DNA of 64,000 nucleotides from Thalassococcus_A lentus (GTDB lineage Bacteria; Pseudomonadota; Alphaproteobacteria; Rhodobacterales; Rhodobacteraceae): positions 248,001 to 312,000 of the forward strand of contig NZ_JAQIOY010000001.1 in the NCBI RefSeq assembly GCF_028023555.1, in the 5' to 3' direction. The notes beneath the pieces are model-generated. The model had not been told where the DNA came from. It saw only the letters and a list, made by a program, of their open reading frames with translations, and ran no database searches. Shown piece after piece: positions 43,587-52,432 of the stretch. Every line of letters begins with the position of its first letter. Within the stretch, counting starts at the first letter, position 1. The translations under genes were made by a program, and so were the position numbers.

Positions 43587-44627
43587 TCAGGTAGGCCGCG
43601 CGCGATCCGTTAGCAAGGCTTGTTTGCGGGCGCGGTCATTGGCCGCGAGTGCCGTCAAAGCATCCATCAGACTGTCTGCGCGGCTCCAGGTCTGTTTTTG
43701 CTCAGCCGCGGCATCAACCAAAAAGGCCACTTCTGGCAATGGTTCGGCATATAGTGTTGCCGCCTGTGGGCTGACGCATGACAATGCGGATCGCAGTCCG
43801 GCCTGCATCAACCATCCCACTTTTTGAACCTTGGACGTGTGCGCACGCGACGTGATGGAATCGTAACCGGCCTCTGCCACTTCAGACCCTATTCCGGCAT
43901 AAATCAGTCTCGCTGCGTATATCCCGGGACGGCATTTTAAGGGCAGTGCTGCGATGCCCGGTTCCGATCGATAGTACAGTCGGTTGGCTTGCATCACGAG
44001 CCGACGGGTCATTTGGCGGATCGCCTTGGTCGGCATCGGATTAGCGAAAAACGCCTCGGGTTCCAGCCCCGCGTCGCTTAGCCAATCAGTCGGTAAATAC
44101 AGCCTATGTTCCAGAGCATCTTCGCCAACATCGCGCGCAATATTTGTCAATTGCATCGCCACGCCCAAATCGCATGCGCGTGCCAAAGCGTCACGATCAC
44201 GGACACCCATAAGAACAGACATCATCGCACCAACAGCCGACGCGACGCGCGCAGAGTAGGAAAAGACATCTGACAGCGTCTCATACCGCCGGCCCATGGC
44301 GTCCCAGGCCAATCCTTCGAGCAAAGCCTCGGGCAAAGCGCGGGGCATCTGAAAAGACTCGACAACCGCGGCGAACGCACGGTCTGGCGCTTCGTTTCTG
44401 GGGCGGCCTTCATAGACCAGCGTCAATCGCTCCTGAAGCTGAAGAACCGCCGCAGCCTTTTCCTGCTGCAAGTCGACGGCGTCATCGGCCAGCCGACAAA
44501 AAGCATAGAGTGCAAGTGCAGGGTTTCGCACATCGGCCGGCAACAGTTTGGAAGCGGCATGAAACGACAGGGATCCATGACGGATCATTTCTGCGCAGGC
44601 TTCCATATCTGCATTTGCCTGCGTCAT
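43587..44627 (-). CDS. crtB: Phytoene synthase
   Basis: A 346-residue squalene/phytoene synthase that joins two GGPP. The Asp-rich motifs are ALYAFCRLADDAVD and LTNIARDVGEDALEHRLYLP. Start 44627 (MTQANADMEA) forms an ATGA overlap with crtI; the open frame upstream of it lies within crtI and is not used. Confidence 0.94.
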   Translation of the reverse strand: MTQANADMEACAEMIRHGSLSFHAASKLLPADVRNPALALYAFCRLADDAVDLQQEKAAAVLQLQERLTLVYEGRPRNEAPDRAFAAVVESFQMPRALPEALLEGLAWDAMGRRYETLSDVFSYSARVASAVGAMMSVLMGVRDRDALARACDLGVAMQLTNIARDVGEDALEHRLYLPTDWLSDAGLEPEAFFANPMPTKAIRQMTRRLVMQANRLYYRSEPGIAALPLKCRPGIYAARLIYAGIGSEVAEAGYDSITSRAHTSKVQKVGWLMQAGLRSALSCVSPQAATLYAEPLPEVAFLVDAAAEQKQTWSRADSLMDALTALAANDRARKQALLTDRARPT

Positions 44628-46180
44628 TCGGCAGCGACCTTTTGGTGCACAGGCAAATATTCCGGGTCCGGAACAAGCTGACTCAGCACTTCGGCTGACG
44701 AAATGACGCCTGGTAGCCCAGCGCCCGGATGTGTTCCGGCACCTGTCAAGTAAAGGCCATCGACCTCTTCGGAAACATTGTGCGGTCTGAACCACGCGCT
44801 TTGAAGGATTCGGGGTTCTATTGAGAACCCGGTGCCAAAGGGAGACCGATACCGCGATTCAAAAGTATCAGGGGTAAAGGTTTCTTGCGCTGTGATGCGG
44901 TCCGCGAAACCGGGGATCAGCTGTTCATCCAGAACCTTGATCATTTTCTCCCGGTAGCTGTCAGAAACCAACGACCAGTCCGTTGCCTGATCGTGACCAA
45001 GATGCGGGACAGGGGACAGAACGTAAAAGGTATCGTCCCCCTCTGGTGCGGCGGTGGGATCAGTCACCGATGGTCTGTGCACATACAAAGACATGTCATC
45101 GGCCAATTTGCCTTTGAGAAAGATGTCGCGCACCAGACCTCGGTATCTGGGTCCATTCAGGATGGTGTGGTGACCCACATCCTTCCACATGTTCGCTGTG
45201 CCTTTTGTTCCGAAGTACCAGACATACAGCCCCATCGACCAACGCGATTTTCGAAGCTTCTTGGCGGTCCAGCGTTTGCGACTATGGTTTCGCAACAGGT
45301 GATTGTAGGTGAACCCGGCATCCGCGTTTGAGACAACCACATCCGCGTCGATCGTTTCGCCCGATGCCAAACGGACACCGGTGGCGCGACCGTTCTGAAC
45401 GACGATCTCATCCACGTCTGTTTTCATCCGCAGGACACCGCCTTGATCCTTGATAACATTGCCCATGCAACGGGCCATTTCAGCAACGCCGCCCATCGCA
45501 TAGTGAACCCCGAATTCCTTTTCGAGATGCGACACCAGAATGTACATCGACGTGACGTTGAAGGGATCGCCTCCGATAAACAGGGGGTGAAAGGAAAGCG
45601 CCATGCGCAAGCGTTCATCTTTTACCCGTTTGGCAGCATGCGCGTAGACGGACCTGTCAGCGCGCAGCATCGCAAAGCGGGGCAGCACCTGTATCAAATC
45701 CCAAAGCTTGTGCATGGACCGGCGGCCCAGATCCTCGAAACCAAACCAATAGCGTGCTTCGCTGTCCTTGATGAACTTGTCATACCCGGCAAGATCACCG
45801 GGTGACAGGCGACGCACTTCTTCACGCATCGCTTCACCATCCTGCCGGGCGGTGAATACAGACCCATCTGGCCAGCGAATTTCATAGAATGGGTCCAGCG
45901 CACGCAGATCCACTTCTGAATGGAAGTCACGCCCGCAGGCCGCCCACAGCTCCTTGAACACCTGAGGTACGGTGACAATTGTGGGCCCCAGATCAAATCG
46001 ATGCCCGTCTTTCCAGATAGCAGAGCCACGGCCGCCGGGCACATCAAGTCTGTCGATCACAGTCACCCGGTAGCCACGCGCACCGAGTCGCATTGCCGAC
46101 GCAAGGCCACCGAGCCCAGCCCCGACGACTATCGCATGCGCATTGGGCGCCGGAGTCATAGATGTGTCTATCTTAGTCAT
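44624..46180 (-). CDS. crtI: Phytoene desaturase
   Basis: A 518-residue FAD desaturase. The N-terminal motif is IVVGAGLGGLASAMRLGARG with DVPGGRGSAIWKDGHRFDLG, and the C-terminal FAD segment is LYLTGAGTHPGAGLPGVISS. It would make three or four desaturations toward neurosporene/lycopene. Start 46180 is used; ATG 46159 (MTPAPNAHA) is an alternative closer to the FAD domain. A near-perfect PpsR palindrome lies 20 bases upstream. Confidence 0.95.
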   Translation of the reverse strand: MTKIDTSMTPAPNAHAIVVGAGLGGLASAMRLGARGYRVTVIDRLDVPGGRGSAIWKDGHRFDLGPTIVTVPQVFKELWAACGRDFHSEVDLRALDPFYEIRWPDGSVFTARQDGEAMREEVRRLSPGDLAGYDKFIKDSEARYWFGFEDLGRRSMHKLWDLIQVLPRFAMLRADRSVYAHAAKRVKDERLRMALSFHPLFIGGDPFNVTSMYILVSHLEKEFGVHYAMGGVAEMARCMGNVIKDQGGVLRMKTDVDEIVVQNGRATGVRLASGETIDADVVVSNADAGFTYNHLLRNHSRKRWTAKKLRKSRWSMGLYVWYFGTKGTANMWKDVGHHTILNGPRYRGLVRDIFLKGKLADDMSLYVHRPSVTDPTAAPEGDDTFYVLSPVPHLGHDQATDWSLVSDSYREKMIKVLDEQLIPGFADRITAQETFTPDTFESRYRSPFGTGFSIEPRILQSAWFRPHNVSEEVDGLYLTGAGTHPGAGLPGVISSAEVLSQLVPDPEYLPVHQKVAAE

Positions 46181-46199
46181 GTCGGATCGAGCCTAGCAC

Positions 46200-46217
46200 T
46201 GTCAACTTAAGCTGACA
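46200..46217. promoter_or_regulatory. PpsR/CrtJ operator 1, crtI-crtA gap
   Basis: TGTCAACTTAAGCTGACA is an exact TGT-N12-ACA site and nearly a perfect palindrome (16 of 18 positions). It lies 20 bases upstream of the crtI ATG. Confidence 0.82.
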
Positions 46218-46275
46218 ATGTTTCGTTGTATCCCGTTTTCAAGAGGGCATTTTCCTTTTCTTTATACGATCTATG

Positions 46276-46293
46276 TGTCAGACTAAGTTGACA
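46276..46293. promoter_or_regulatory. PpsR/CrtJ operator 2, crtI-crtA gap
   Basis: TGTCAGACTAAGTTGACA is an exact TGT-N12-ACA site, 76 bases start-to-start from operator 1 and 18 bases upstream of the preferred crtA ATG. A TATACGAT element (46263-46270) just before it could be a -10 box of the plus-strand promoter. Confidence 0.78.
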
Positions 46294-46311
46294 TGCATGG
46301 GAAATGCAAAG

Positions 46312-47019
46312 ATGCAAACCGTTAGTCTCAGCCTGTTCCGTTTCGACGGACTCTCGTCACGTCTTTGGGCGCTGGCCATGATGGGCGCGGCACGTCTTTC
46401 CCTTCCTAGAATTGATGGATTGTCGTTTTGGAAGCTGTGTGGCTCCGGCACCGGTGAAGGGTTTACGCCTGTGCCAAACACCGCTGTTTACGCCATCTTG
46501 TGTGTTTGGGATGACCTGCACACAGCGCGCACGGCCCTTCAAACTCAGAACGTCTTTGCCCGGTATCGAGCGCGCGCTGCCGAAGATTGGACTGTCTTTC
46601 TGAATCCAATTTCCTCGCGTGGTGAATGGGCCAACGAAACACCGTTCGTTCCCCAGGACGATTCGGGGGCCGGCCCCATCGCTGCCCTGACCCGCGCCAC
46701 CCTAAAGCCATCGATCGCGATGAAATTCTGGGGGCAAGTTCCGGACATCAGCGCTGTAATTGGCTCTGATCCAAACGTGATTTTCAAGATTGGCATCGGG
46801 GAAGTTCCGCTTTTGCATCAGGTCACGTTCTCCATTTGGCCTGACACCGCAAGCATGGCGAATTTTGCGCGCAAGGATGGCCCCCACGCCAAGGCAATTG
46901 CTGCCGTCCGCGACGGACAGTGGTTTCGCGAAGAGCTTTACGCCCGGTTCCGCATCGCTGGCGAAACCGGCAGCTGGGACGGTCAAAGCCCAAGAATTCT
47001 CAAGGAGGTCCAGAGATGA
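46312..47019 (+). CDS. crtA: Spheroidene monooxygenase
   Basis: A 235-residue oxygenase that converts spheroidene to spheroidenone with O2, giving the pink keto-carotenoid of aerobic phototrophs. Marks are QTVSLSLFRFDGLSSRLWAL, FWKLCGSGTGEGFTPVPNTA and SMANFARKDGPHAKAI. ATG 46312 (MQTVSLS) matches the usual N terminus; upstream ATGs at 46273 and 46297 are inside or against the operator. Its stop overlaps the bchI start (ATGA). Confidence 0.93.
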   Translation: MQTVSLSLFRFDGLSSRLWALAMMGAARLSLPRIDGLSFWKLCGSGTGEGFTPVPNTAVYAILCVWDDLHTARTALQTQNVFARYRARAAEDWTVFLNPISSRGEWANETPFVPQDDSGAGPIAALTRATLKPSIAMKFWGQVPDISAVIGSDPNVIFKIGIGEVPLLHQVTFSIWPDTASMANFARKDGPHAKAIAAVRDGQWFREELYARFRIAGETGSWDGQSPRILKEVQR

Positions 47020-48029
47020 GACCCACTAAGCAACCATTCCCGTTTTCTGCCATCGTCGGACAAGAGGCCATGAAGCAGGCCATGATCCTGACAGCGGTTG
47101 ATCCGGGTATCGGCGGTGTTCTGGTTTTTGGTGATCGCGGAACCGGGAAGTCGACTGCGGTCCGCGCGTTGGCCGGTTTGCTGCCACCGATTGCTGTCGT
47201 TCGGGGCAGCCCAACCAATGCGGCAAGCCCCGATGAAGAAGCTGAATGGGCTGAAACAACGTCGGACGAAATCGCCGAAGTTCCGACCCCAGTCATCGAT
47301 TTGCCGCTTGGCGCGACCGAAGATCGGGTTGTCGGGGCATTGGACATTGAGCGCGCTCTGACCCGTGGCGAGAAAGCGTTCGAGCCCGGACTTCTGGCAC
47401 GTGCAAATCGCGGTTATCTTTACATCGACGAAGTGAACCTGTTGGAGGACCACATCGTCGATCTTCTTCTTGATGTTGCGCAGTCCGGTGAAAACGTCAT
47501 CGAACGCGAGGGGCTTTCTATTCGCCATGATGCCCGGTTCGTGCTCGTTGGCTCGGGGAATCCCGAAGAAGGCGAATTGCGCCCTCAATTGCTTGATCGT
47601 TTCGGATTGTCGGTTGAGGTTCGCTCCCCGTCTGACATCGAAGAAAGAATCGAGGTCATACGACGCCGCGCGGGTTTCGAAGCAGACAAAAGCCAGTTTC
47701 TCAATAAGTGGCGTGCTGAGGACGCCAAGATTCGTGATGCGATTCTGTCCGCCCGCAGTGTTCTGGCTGATGTTCAAACACCAGACGACACATTGCGCGA
47801 TTGCGCGCAGCTTTGTGTCACGCTCGGTTCGGATGGTCTTCGCGGCGAGCTGACCTTGCTTCGCACTGCCAAGGCGATGGCCGCATTCGAAGGTGCCAGC
47901 GTTGTTACCCGCGATCATTTGCGCGCAGTGGCGCCTATGGCGCTGTCCCACCGGTTGCGCCGCGATCCTTTGGACGACGCCGGTTCTGTAACGCGAGTCC
48001 AGCGCACGGTGGATGACGTTTTGGCATGA
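47016..48029 (+). CDS. bchI: Magnesium chelatase, ATPase subunit I
   Basis: A 337-residue AAA+ ATPase that drives Mg insertion with BchD and BchH. It has the PFSAIVGQEAMKQAMILTAV start, Walker A GDRGTGKSTAVRAL, Walker B YLYIDEVNLLEDHIVDLLLD, sensor VLVGSGNPEEGELRPQLLDR and a helical lid. AAGGAGG precedes the ATG. It overlaps bchD by 4 bases. Confidence 0.97.
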   Translation: MRPTKQPFPFSAIVGQEAMKQAMILTAVDPGIGGVLVFGDRGTGKSTAVRALAGLLPPIAVVRGSPTNAASPDEEAEWAETTSDEIAEVPTPVIDLPLGATEDRVVGALDIERALTRGEKAFEPGLLARANRGYLYIDEVNLLEDHIVDLLLDVAQSGENVIEREGLSIRHDARFVLVGSGNPEEGELRPQLLDRFGLSVEVRSPSDIEERIEVIRRRAGFEADKSQFLNKWRAEDAKIRDAILSARSVLADVQTPDDTLRDCAQLCVTLGSDGLRGELTLLRTAKAMAAFEGASVVTRDHLRAVAPMALSHRLRRDPLDDAGSVTRVQRTVDDVLA

Positions 48030-49711
48030 TTGAGGATTCCGCCCAGTCTTGGATCACAGGTCAATTGGCCCTGACCCTGCTGGCCGTTGATCCTGCCGGG
48101 TTGGGCGGACTGCACCTGCGGTCACGCGCCAGTCCGGTTCGTGATATTTTTCTGGGTTCCCGACCTCCAAGCCTTGCCCCATTGCGGCGCATCACGCCCA
48201 ACATTGCCGATGCGCAGCTATTCGGTGGCATAGACATCTCTGGCACCTTGGCCCAAGGGCGCGTGGTCAAGTCAAAGGGGCTTTTGGCCGAGCCTCAATT
48301 TCTGTTGCTGACGATGGCCGAACGCTGCACGGCAGGATTGGCCGCGCGTTTGGCGCAGGCACTGGATACGCAAATGGGCCATTGCCTGATCCTTATGGAC
48401 GAAGGCGCCGATGATGACGAAGTGGCGCCAATGGCGTTGCGCGAAAGATTGGCGTTTTCCTTGGAGCTGGACGGTTTGCGCGCGGCAGAACTGGCCGAGA
48501 TCGTTTTGGATCAGCACGACGTCCTGCGCGCAAGAAAAGCTGTCGGTGAAATCGGCGTTCCAGAAGACGCGCTTGAGATGTTGGTCGTGACAGCGGCGCG
48601 ATTTGGCATCGACAGTTTGCGCGCACCGCTTTTGGCACTGGCCTGCGCACGCGCACATGCGGCCTTGGTTGGTCATACATCTGTCACCGGTGAAGACCTG
48701 CAAATCGCGGCGCAACTGGTCTATTCGCACCGCGCAACGATGATCCCGCAAGAGGCCGAAGACAGCCCTGATCAACCCGATCAAGCCCCTGAGCCAGAAG
48801 AGCCACAAAACCATGAGGCGGATGAAAATCTGCAAGACATACCAAGCGAGATGTTGATCGAAGCGGTCAAGGCTTTGCTTCCCCCAGAGATCTTGTCTGC
48901 ATTGAACAAGCCCGGCAGCGCCAAAGGTGCAAAAGGCTCTGGCGGCGCGGGGCAAAAACGAAAAGGCAACCGGCGCGGCCGGCCACTGCCATCGCGGATG
49001 GGTACACCGACCGGAGACAACCGAATAGACATCGTCGCCACACTGCGCGCAGCGGCACCGTGGCAACCGATGCGCCGAAAGGCACAGCCAGAGGCAAGTG
49101 GCCTTCTCATCCGATCCAGCGATATTCACATCCGCCAATATCAGGAACTGTCCGATCGTTTGATTATTTTCGGGGTCGATGCCTCCGGCTCATCAGCCGT
49201 TGCCCGATTGTCCGAAGCCAAAGGCGCTGTCGAATTGATGCTGGGCGAAGCGTACTCGCGGCGTGACCATGTGGCTTTGATCGCCTTTCGTGGTGAAGGC
49301 GCGGAGGTGATCTTGTCGCCTACGCGTTCTCTCGTTCAGACGAAACGCAGGTTGGCAGGATTGCCGGGGGGCGGTGGAACGCCTTTGGCCGCGGGTCTTA
49401 AGGCCATGTCCGAACTTGCTCAACAAGCGCAAAGCCAGGGTTTGTCGCCGTCGTTGGCTATACTGACCGACGGCCGCGCCAATGTACCCTTACCCGGACG
49501 GGTTGGACGTGCCGCAGCAAAGGAAGACGCCGAGACAATGGCCAGTGTCCTGCGGTCAATGAACTTACCCTCTGTTATGGTTGATACGTCAGTGCGACCG
49601 CAGCGCGACTTGAATGTTCTTGCCGGTGTTTTGGGCGCAACTTATGTGCCCCTTCCACGCGCGGATGCACGCGGTCTGAGCAAGGCCATCGGCGCTGCTT
49701 TGGAGGTATAA
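48026..49711 (+). CDS. bchD: Magnesium chelatase, subunit D
   Basis: A 561-residue subunit with an inactive AAA+ half (no intact Walker A), an acidic proline-rich linker (EDSPDQPDQAPEPEEPQNHE), a basic patch (GQKRKGNRRGRPLPSRMG) and a C-terminal von Willebrand A domain with the MIDAS motif VDASGSSA. It bridges BchI and BchH. Family length is 550-600. It is 1 base from bchO. Confidence 0.96.
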   Translation: MIEDSAQSWITGQLALTLLAVDPAGLGGLHLRSRASPVRDIFLGSRPPSLAPLRRITPNIADAQLFGGIDISGTLAQGRVVKSKGLLAEPQFLLLTMAERCTAGLAARLAQALDTQMGHCLILMDEGADDDEVAPMALRERLAFSLELDGLRAAELAEIVLDQHDVLRARKAVGEIGVPEDALEMLVVTAARFGIDSLRAPLLALACARAHAALVGHTSVTGEDLQIAAQLVYSHRATMIPQEAEDSPDQPDQAPEPEEPQNHEADENLQDIPSEMLIEAVKALLPPEILSALNKPGSAKGAKGSGGAGQKRKGNRRGRPLPSRMGTPTGDNRIDIVATLRAAAPWQPMRRKAQPEASGLLIRSSDIHIRQYQELSDRLIIFGVDASGSSAVARLSEAKGAVELMLGEAYSRRDHVALIAFRGEGAEVILSPTRSLVQTKRRLAGLPGGGGTPLAAGLKAMSELAQQAQSQGLSPSLAILTDGRANVPLPGRVGRAAAKEDAETMASVLRSMNLPSVMVDTSVRPQRDLNVLAGVLGATYVPLPRADARGLSKAIGAALEV

Positions 49712-49712
49712 G

Positions 49713-50573
49713 GTGGATCGCTCTGTGCCGCCGGATTGGCCTTGGGCAGATCATTCGACAGTTATCAGAAACCGGCCACACGAGTGGCATGTCCAATGTG
49801 TTGGGTCTGGGCCAGAACTGCTGCTGCTTCATGGCACAGGCGCCTCGACTCACAGCTGGCGCGATCTCATTTCAATTCTGTCAAAGTCGTATCGGGTCAT
49901 CGCGCTCGATTTGCCCGGGCATGGGTTTACCAGTCTGGGAAGCCGGATGCGATCATCCATGGACTGCGTGTCGCAAGACATTGCAGGTTTAATCAGAGCG
50001 CAGGGTTGGCAACCAAAAGCGATTGCGGGTCATTCGGCCGGTGTTGCGATTGCTCTTAGGTTGGCAAGTCTGTTGGACAACGACGCGAAAATCGTTGGGA
50101 TCAATCCAGCACTGCAACCATTTCAGGGGTTGGCCGGACTCATGTTTCCAATGGCGGCACGCATGATGGCAATGACACCCGGTATGGTCGATATCCTCAC
50201 AAAGAGCATGGCCCAGCCTGATCGTGTTCTATCACTTTTGGCTGGAACAGGGTCGGATATACCCAGCTCAAACAAGGATCTGTACGCGCGGCTTTTCCGT
50301 AAAAGATCACATGTGGATGGGACGCTGCTCATGATGGCCCAGTGGAAACTTGATGGTCTGCTCAGTGATCTGGGACGACTGGAACACCCTTGTTTGTTCC
50401 TAACAGGGAGCAACGACAAAATGGTTTCACCGGTCGGTGCGGTTGAGGCCGCAGATCGCATGGTCAACGCACAGGTCATCAGTCTCGATGGCTATGGCCA
50501 TCTGGTGCACGAAGAAGTGCCCGATGTCGTCGCCGACTACATCCAGCGTTGGTTGACGGCCAACGACATTTAA
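49713..50573 (+). CDS. bchO: BchO, alpha/beta hydrolase linked to Mg chelatase
   Basis: A 286-residue alpha/beta hydrolase. Motifs are LLLHGTGASTHSWRD (oxyanion region), the nucleophile elbow AIAGHSAGVAIAL, and the His in DGYGHLVHEE. It starts with GTG after GGAGGT. BchO is always found with bchID; a role in Mg chelatase function or protoporphyrin handling is suspected but not proven. Confidence 0.92.
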   Translation: MDRSVPPDWPWADHSTVIRNRPHEWHVQCVGSGPELLLLHGTGASTHSWRDLISILSKSYRVIALDLPGHGFTSLGSRMRSSMDCVSQDIAGLIRAQGWQPKAIAGHSAGVAIALRLASLLDNDAKIVGINPALQPFQGLAGLMFPMAARMMAMTPGMVDILTKSMAQPDRVLSLLAGTGSDIPSSNKDLYARLFRKRSHVDGTLLMMAQWKLDGLLSDLGRLEHPCLFLTGSNDKMVSPVGAVEAADRMVNAQVISLDGYGHLVHEEVPDVVADYIQRWLTANDI

Positions 50574-50618
50574 CAGGAAACGCTTGCGAGATTTGATTGG
50601 CAGGTTCATAGGCAATTT

Positions 50619-51845
50619 ATGGGCCTGTTCAATTTTCTCAGAGATAACGCACGCTGGCTTTCTGCTGGTGTTCTCCTGACATTTCTTTCCAGCTTTGGAC
50701 AGACATTCTTCATTTCGATCTTTGCCGGTGAAATCCGCGAAACCTTTGAACTCAGCCATGGGGAATGGGGCGGGATCTATACATTGGGAACCAGTGCATC
50801 GGCTGTCGTGATGCTTTGGGCCGGTGGCTTGACGGATCGCTTTCGCAGCCGAACGTTGGGGGCCGTTGTTCTGGCCATGCTCGCGAGCGCCTGCCTGTTG
50901 ATGGCGCTGAACACTTGGGCTGCTTTGCTTCCGTTTGTCATCTTTGCGCTGCGTTTCAGTGGACAGGGAATGGTTAGCCATATCGCGGTTGTATCGATGT
51001 CCAGATGGTTCGTGGCAACGCGGGGCCGGGCGCTATCTGTTGCAGGGCTCGGGTTTGCCATCGGCGAAGCGCTTTTGCCTATCAGCTTTGTGTCGCTCAT
51101 GCTGATCATGGACTGGCGCTGGCTGTGGGTTGGGGCCGTGATGGTTAGTCTGGTATCCATTCCAATTCTGCTGACTTTGCTAAAACAGGAACGAACCCCG
51201 CAAAGCCATGCCGAAGAAGATCATGCCAATGGCATGTTGAACAAACATTGGTCCCGCAAAGACGTTATGGCGCACCCAATGTTTTGGTTCATGGTTCCAG
51301 CTTTGTTGGGGCCCTCAGCGTTCAACACTGCGTTCTTTTTCCAACAAGTTCATTTCGCCGAAATCAAAGGCTGGGCTCACATTGATCTCGTTGCTCTGTT
51401 TCCGGTTTATACAATGGCCGCAGTGGCTGTGATGGTGGCGTCTGGCTGGATGTTGGACCGGTTTGGCTCTGCTCGTTTGATCCCCTGGTATCAGCTGCCC
51501 ATGGTCTTGGGGTTCGTCGCTTTTGCGCTGGGACAAAGCATTACGTCTACCTTTGTCGGAATGCTGTTTCTGGCTATGACGACAGGAGCAAATGCAACCT
51601 TGCCCAATGCGTTTTGGGCAGAGTTCTACGGCACCCGCCATCTGGGTTCGATAAAGGCAATGGCCGCAGCAATCATGGTTCTTGGATCAGCCATTGGGCC
51701 GGGCATAACCGGTGTGTTGATTGACGCTGGTATCGGTCTTGAAAGCCAGTATCTCGGCGTGGCAGCCTTTTTCGTTCTCGCCACGGTTTGCATGGCCGTA
51801 GGTGTCGGTCGCTCAGCGCCAGATTTACCGCCCAGCGCGGCCTAG
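50619..51845 (+). CDS. MFS transporter of unknown substrate
   Basis: A 408-residue permease with about 12 membrane helices (SAGVLLTFLSSFGQTFFISI, GIYTLGTSASAVVMLWAGGL and others), with the loop 2 motif GGLTDRFRSR typical of MFS. It is not of the PucC type. It starts 45 bases after bchO on the same strand, so it may be read from the crtA-bchIDO transcript, but nothing in it points to pigment transport. The end overlaps the convergent smr gene by 4 bases (CTAG). Confidence 0.8.
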   Translation: MGLFNFLRDNARWLSAGVLLTFLSSFGQTFFISIFAGEIRETFELSHGEWGGIYTLGTSASAVVMLWAGGLTDRFRSRTLGAVVLAMLASACLLMALNTWAALLPFVIFALRFSGQGMVSHIAVVSMSRWFVATRGRALSVAGLGFAIGEALLPISFVSLMLIMDWRWLWVGAVMVSLVSIPILLTLLKQERTPQSHAEEDHANGMLNKHWSRKDVMAHPMFWFMVPALLGPSAFNTAFFFQQVHFAEIKGWAHIDLVALFPVYTMAAVAVMVASGWMLDRFGSARLIPWYQLPMVLGFVAFALGQSITSTFVGMLFLAMTTGANATLPNAFWAEFYGTRHLGSIKAMAAAIMVLGSAIGPGITGVLIDAGIGLESQYLGVAAFFVLATVCMAVGVGRSAPDLPPSAA

Positions 51846-52432
51846 CGCCGCCTGCGAAGATAGACGTAGTAGGCACCACCCCCGCCATGTTTCCGGTGTG
51901 CTTCGCTAACCTGCAAGACGGCCTGCGCCACAGGCGGCATGCGAAGCCAAAGGGGCACCTGCGTTTTCAAAACACCGCGTCGGCGCGGCATGGGATCATA
52001 AGGATCTTCGCGATCGCCTTTGCCAGTAATCACAAGCACAAGTCTGAACCCGCGGCTTTGAGCCGTTAGTATATACCGAACCAAAGCGCCATGCGCCTGA
52101 TCCAGCGTCATTCCGTGCAAATCAAGTCGACCTTCGGGGACGAGCTTGCCGCGTTTCATCCGCCCGAACGCTTTTGCATCCATCGAAACGCCATCCTGCT
52201 TTAACCGATCGGCAGTGGTCGGCGGCGGGATGATCGTATCGCTTCTGAATTGGGCGGATTGGCCTGCTTTGAAAGGCGTAATAGCTTTGGGATTATTCTC
52301 GCCAATCGAAGCCTTTTTGGGCAGTGGTTTGGGTTTTGGCTGCGGCGGTCGATGCTTGTGAAGCGGATCAGTACTACGGGCGATCTGTTGCCAAAGCTCC
52401 AATTCGTCCGGCCGCAAGTGCCGCTTCGTCAT
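51842..52432 (-). CDS. Smr-domain (DUF/MutS2-like) protein
   Basis: A 196-residue protein with a charged, Pro/Lys-rich N-terminal part (HRPPQPKPKPLPKKA) and a C-terminal Smr domain with LDLHGMTLDQAHGALVRYI, VLVITGKG and the end GGGAYYVYLRRRR. Smr domains are often nicking endonucleases on DNA or RNA. The start overlaps mltA by 4 bases. Function in the cell is unknown; this protein is commonly downstream of mltA in Rhodobacteraceae. Confidence 0.86.
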   Translation of the reverse strand: MTKRHLRPDELELWQQIARSTDPLHKHRPPQPKPKPLPKKASIGENNPKAITPFKAGQSAQFRSDTIIPPPTTADRLKQDGVSMDAKAFGRMKRGKLVPEGRLDLHGMTLDQAHGALVRYILTAQSRGFRLVLVITGKGDREDPYDPMPRRRGVLKTQVPLWLRMPPVAQAVLQVSEAHRKHGGGGAYYVYLRRRR

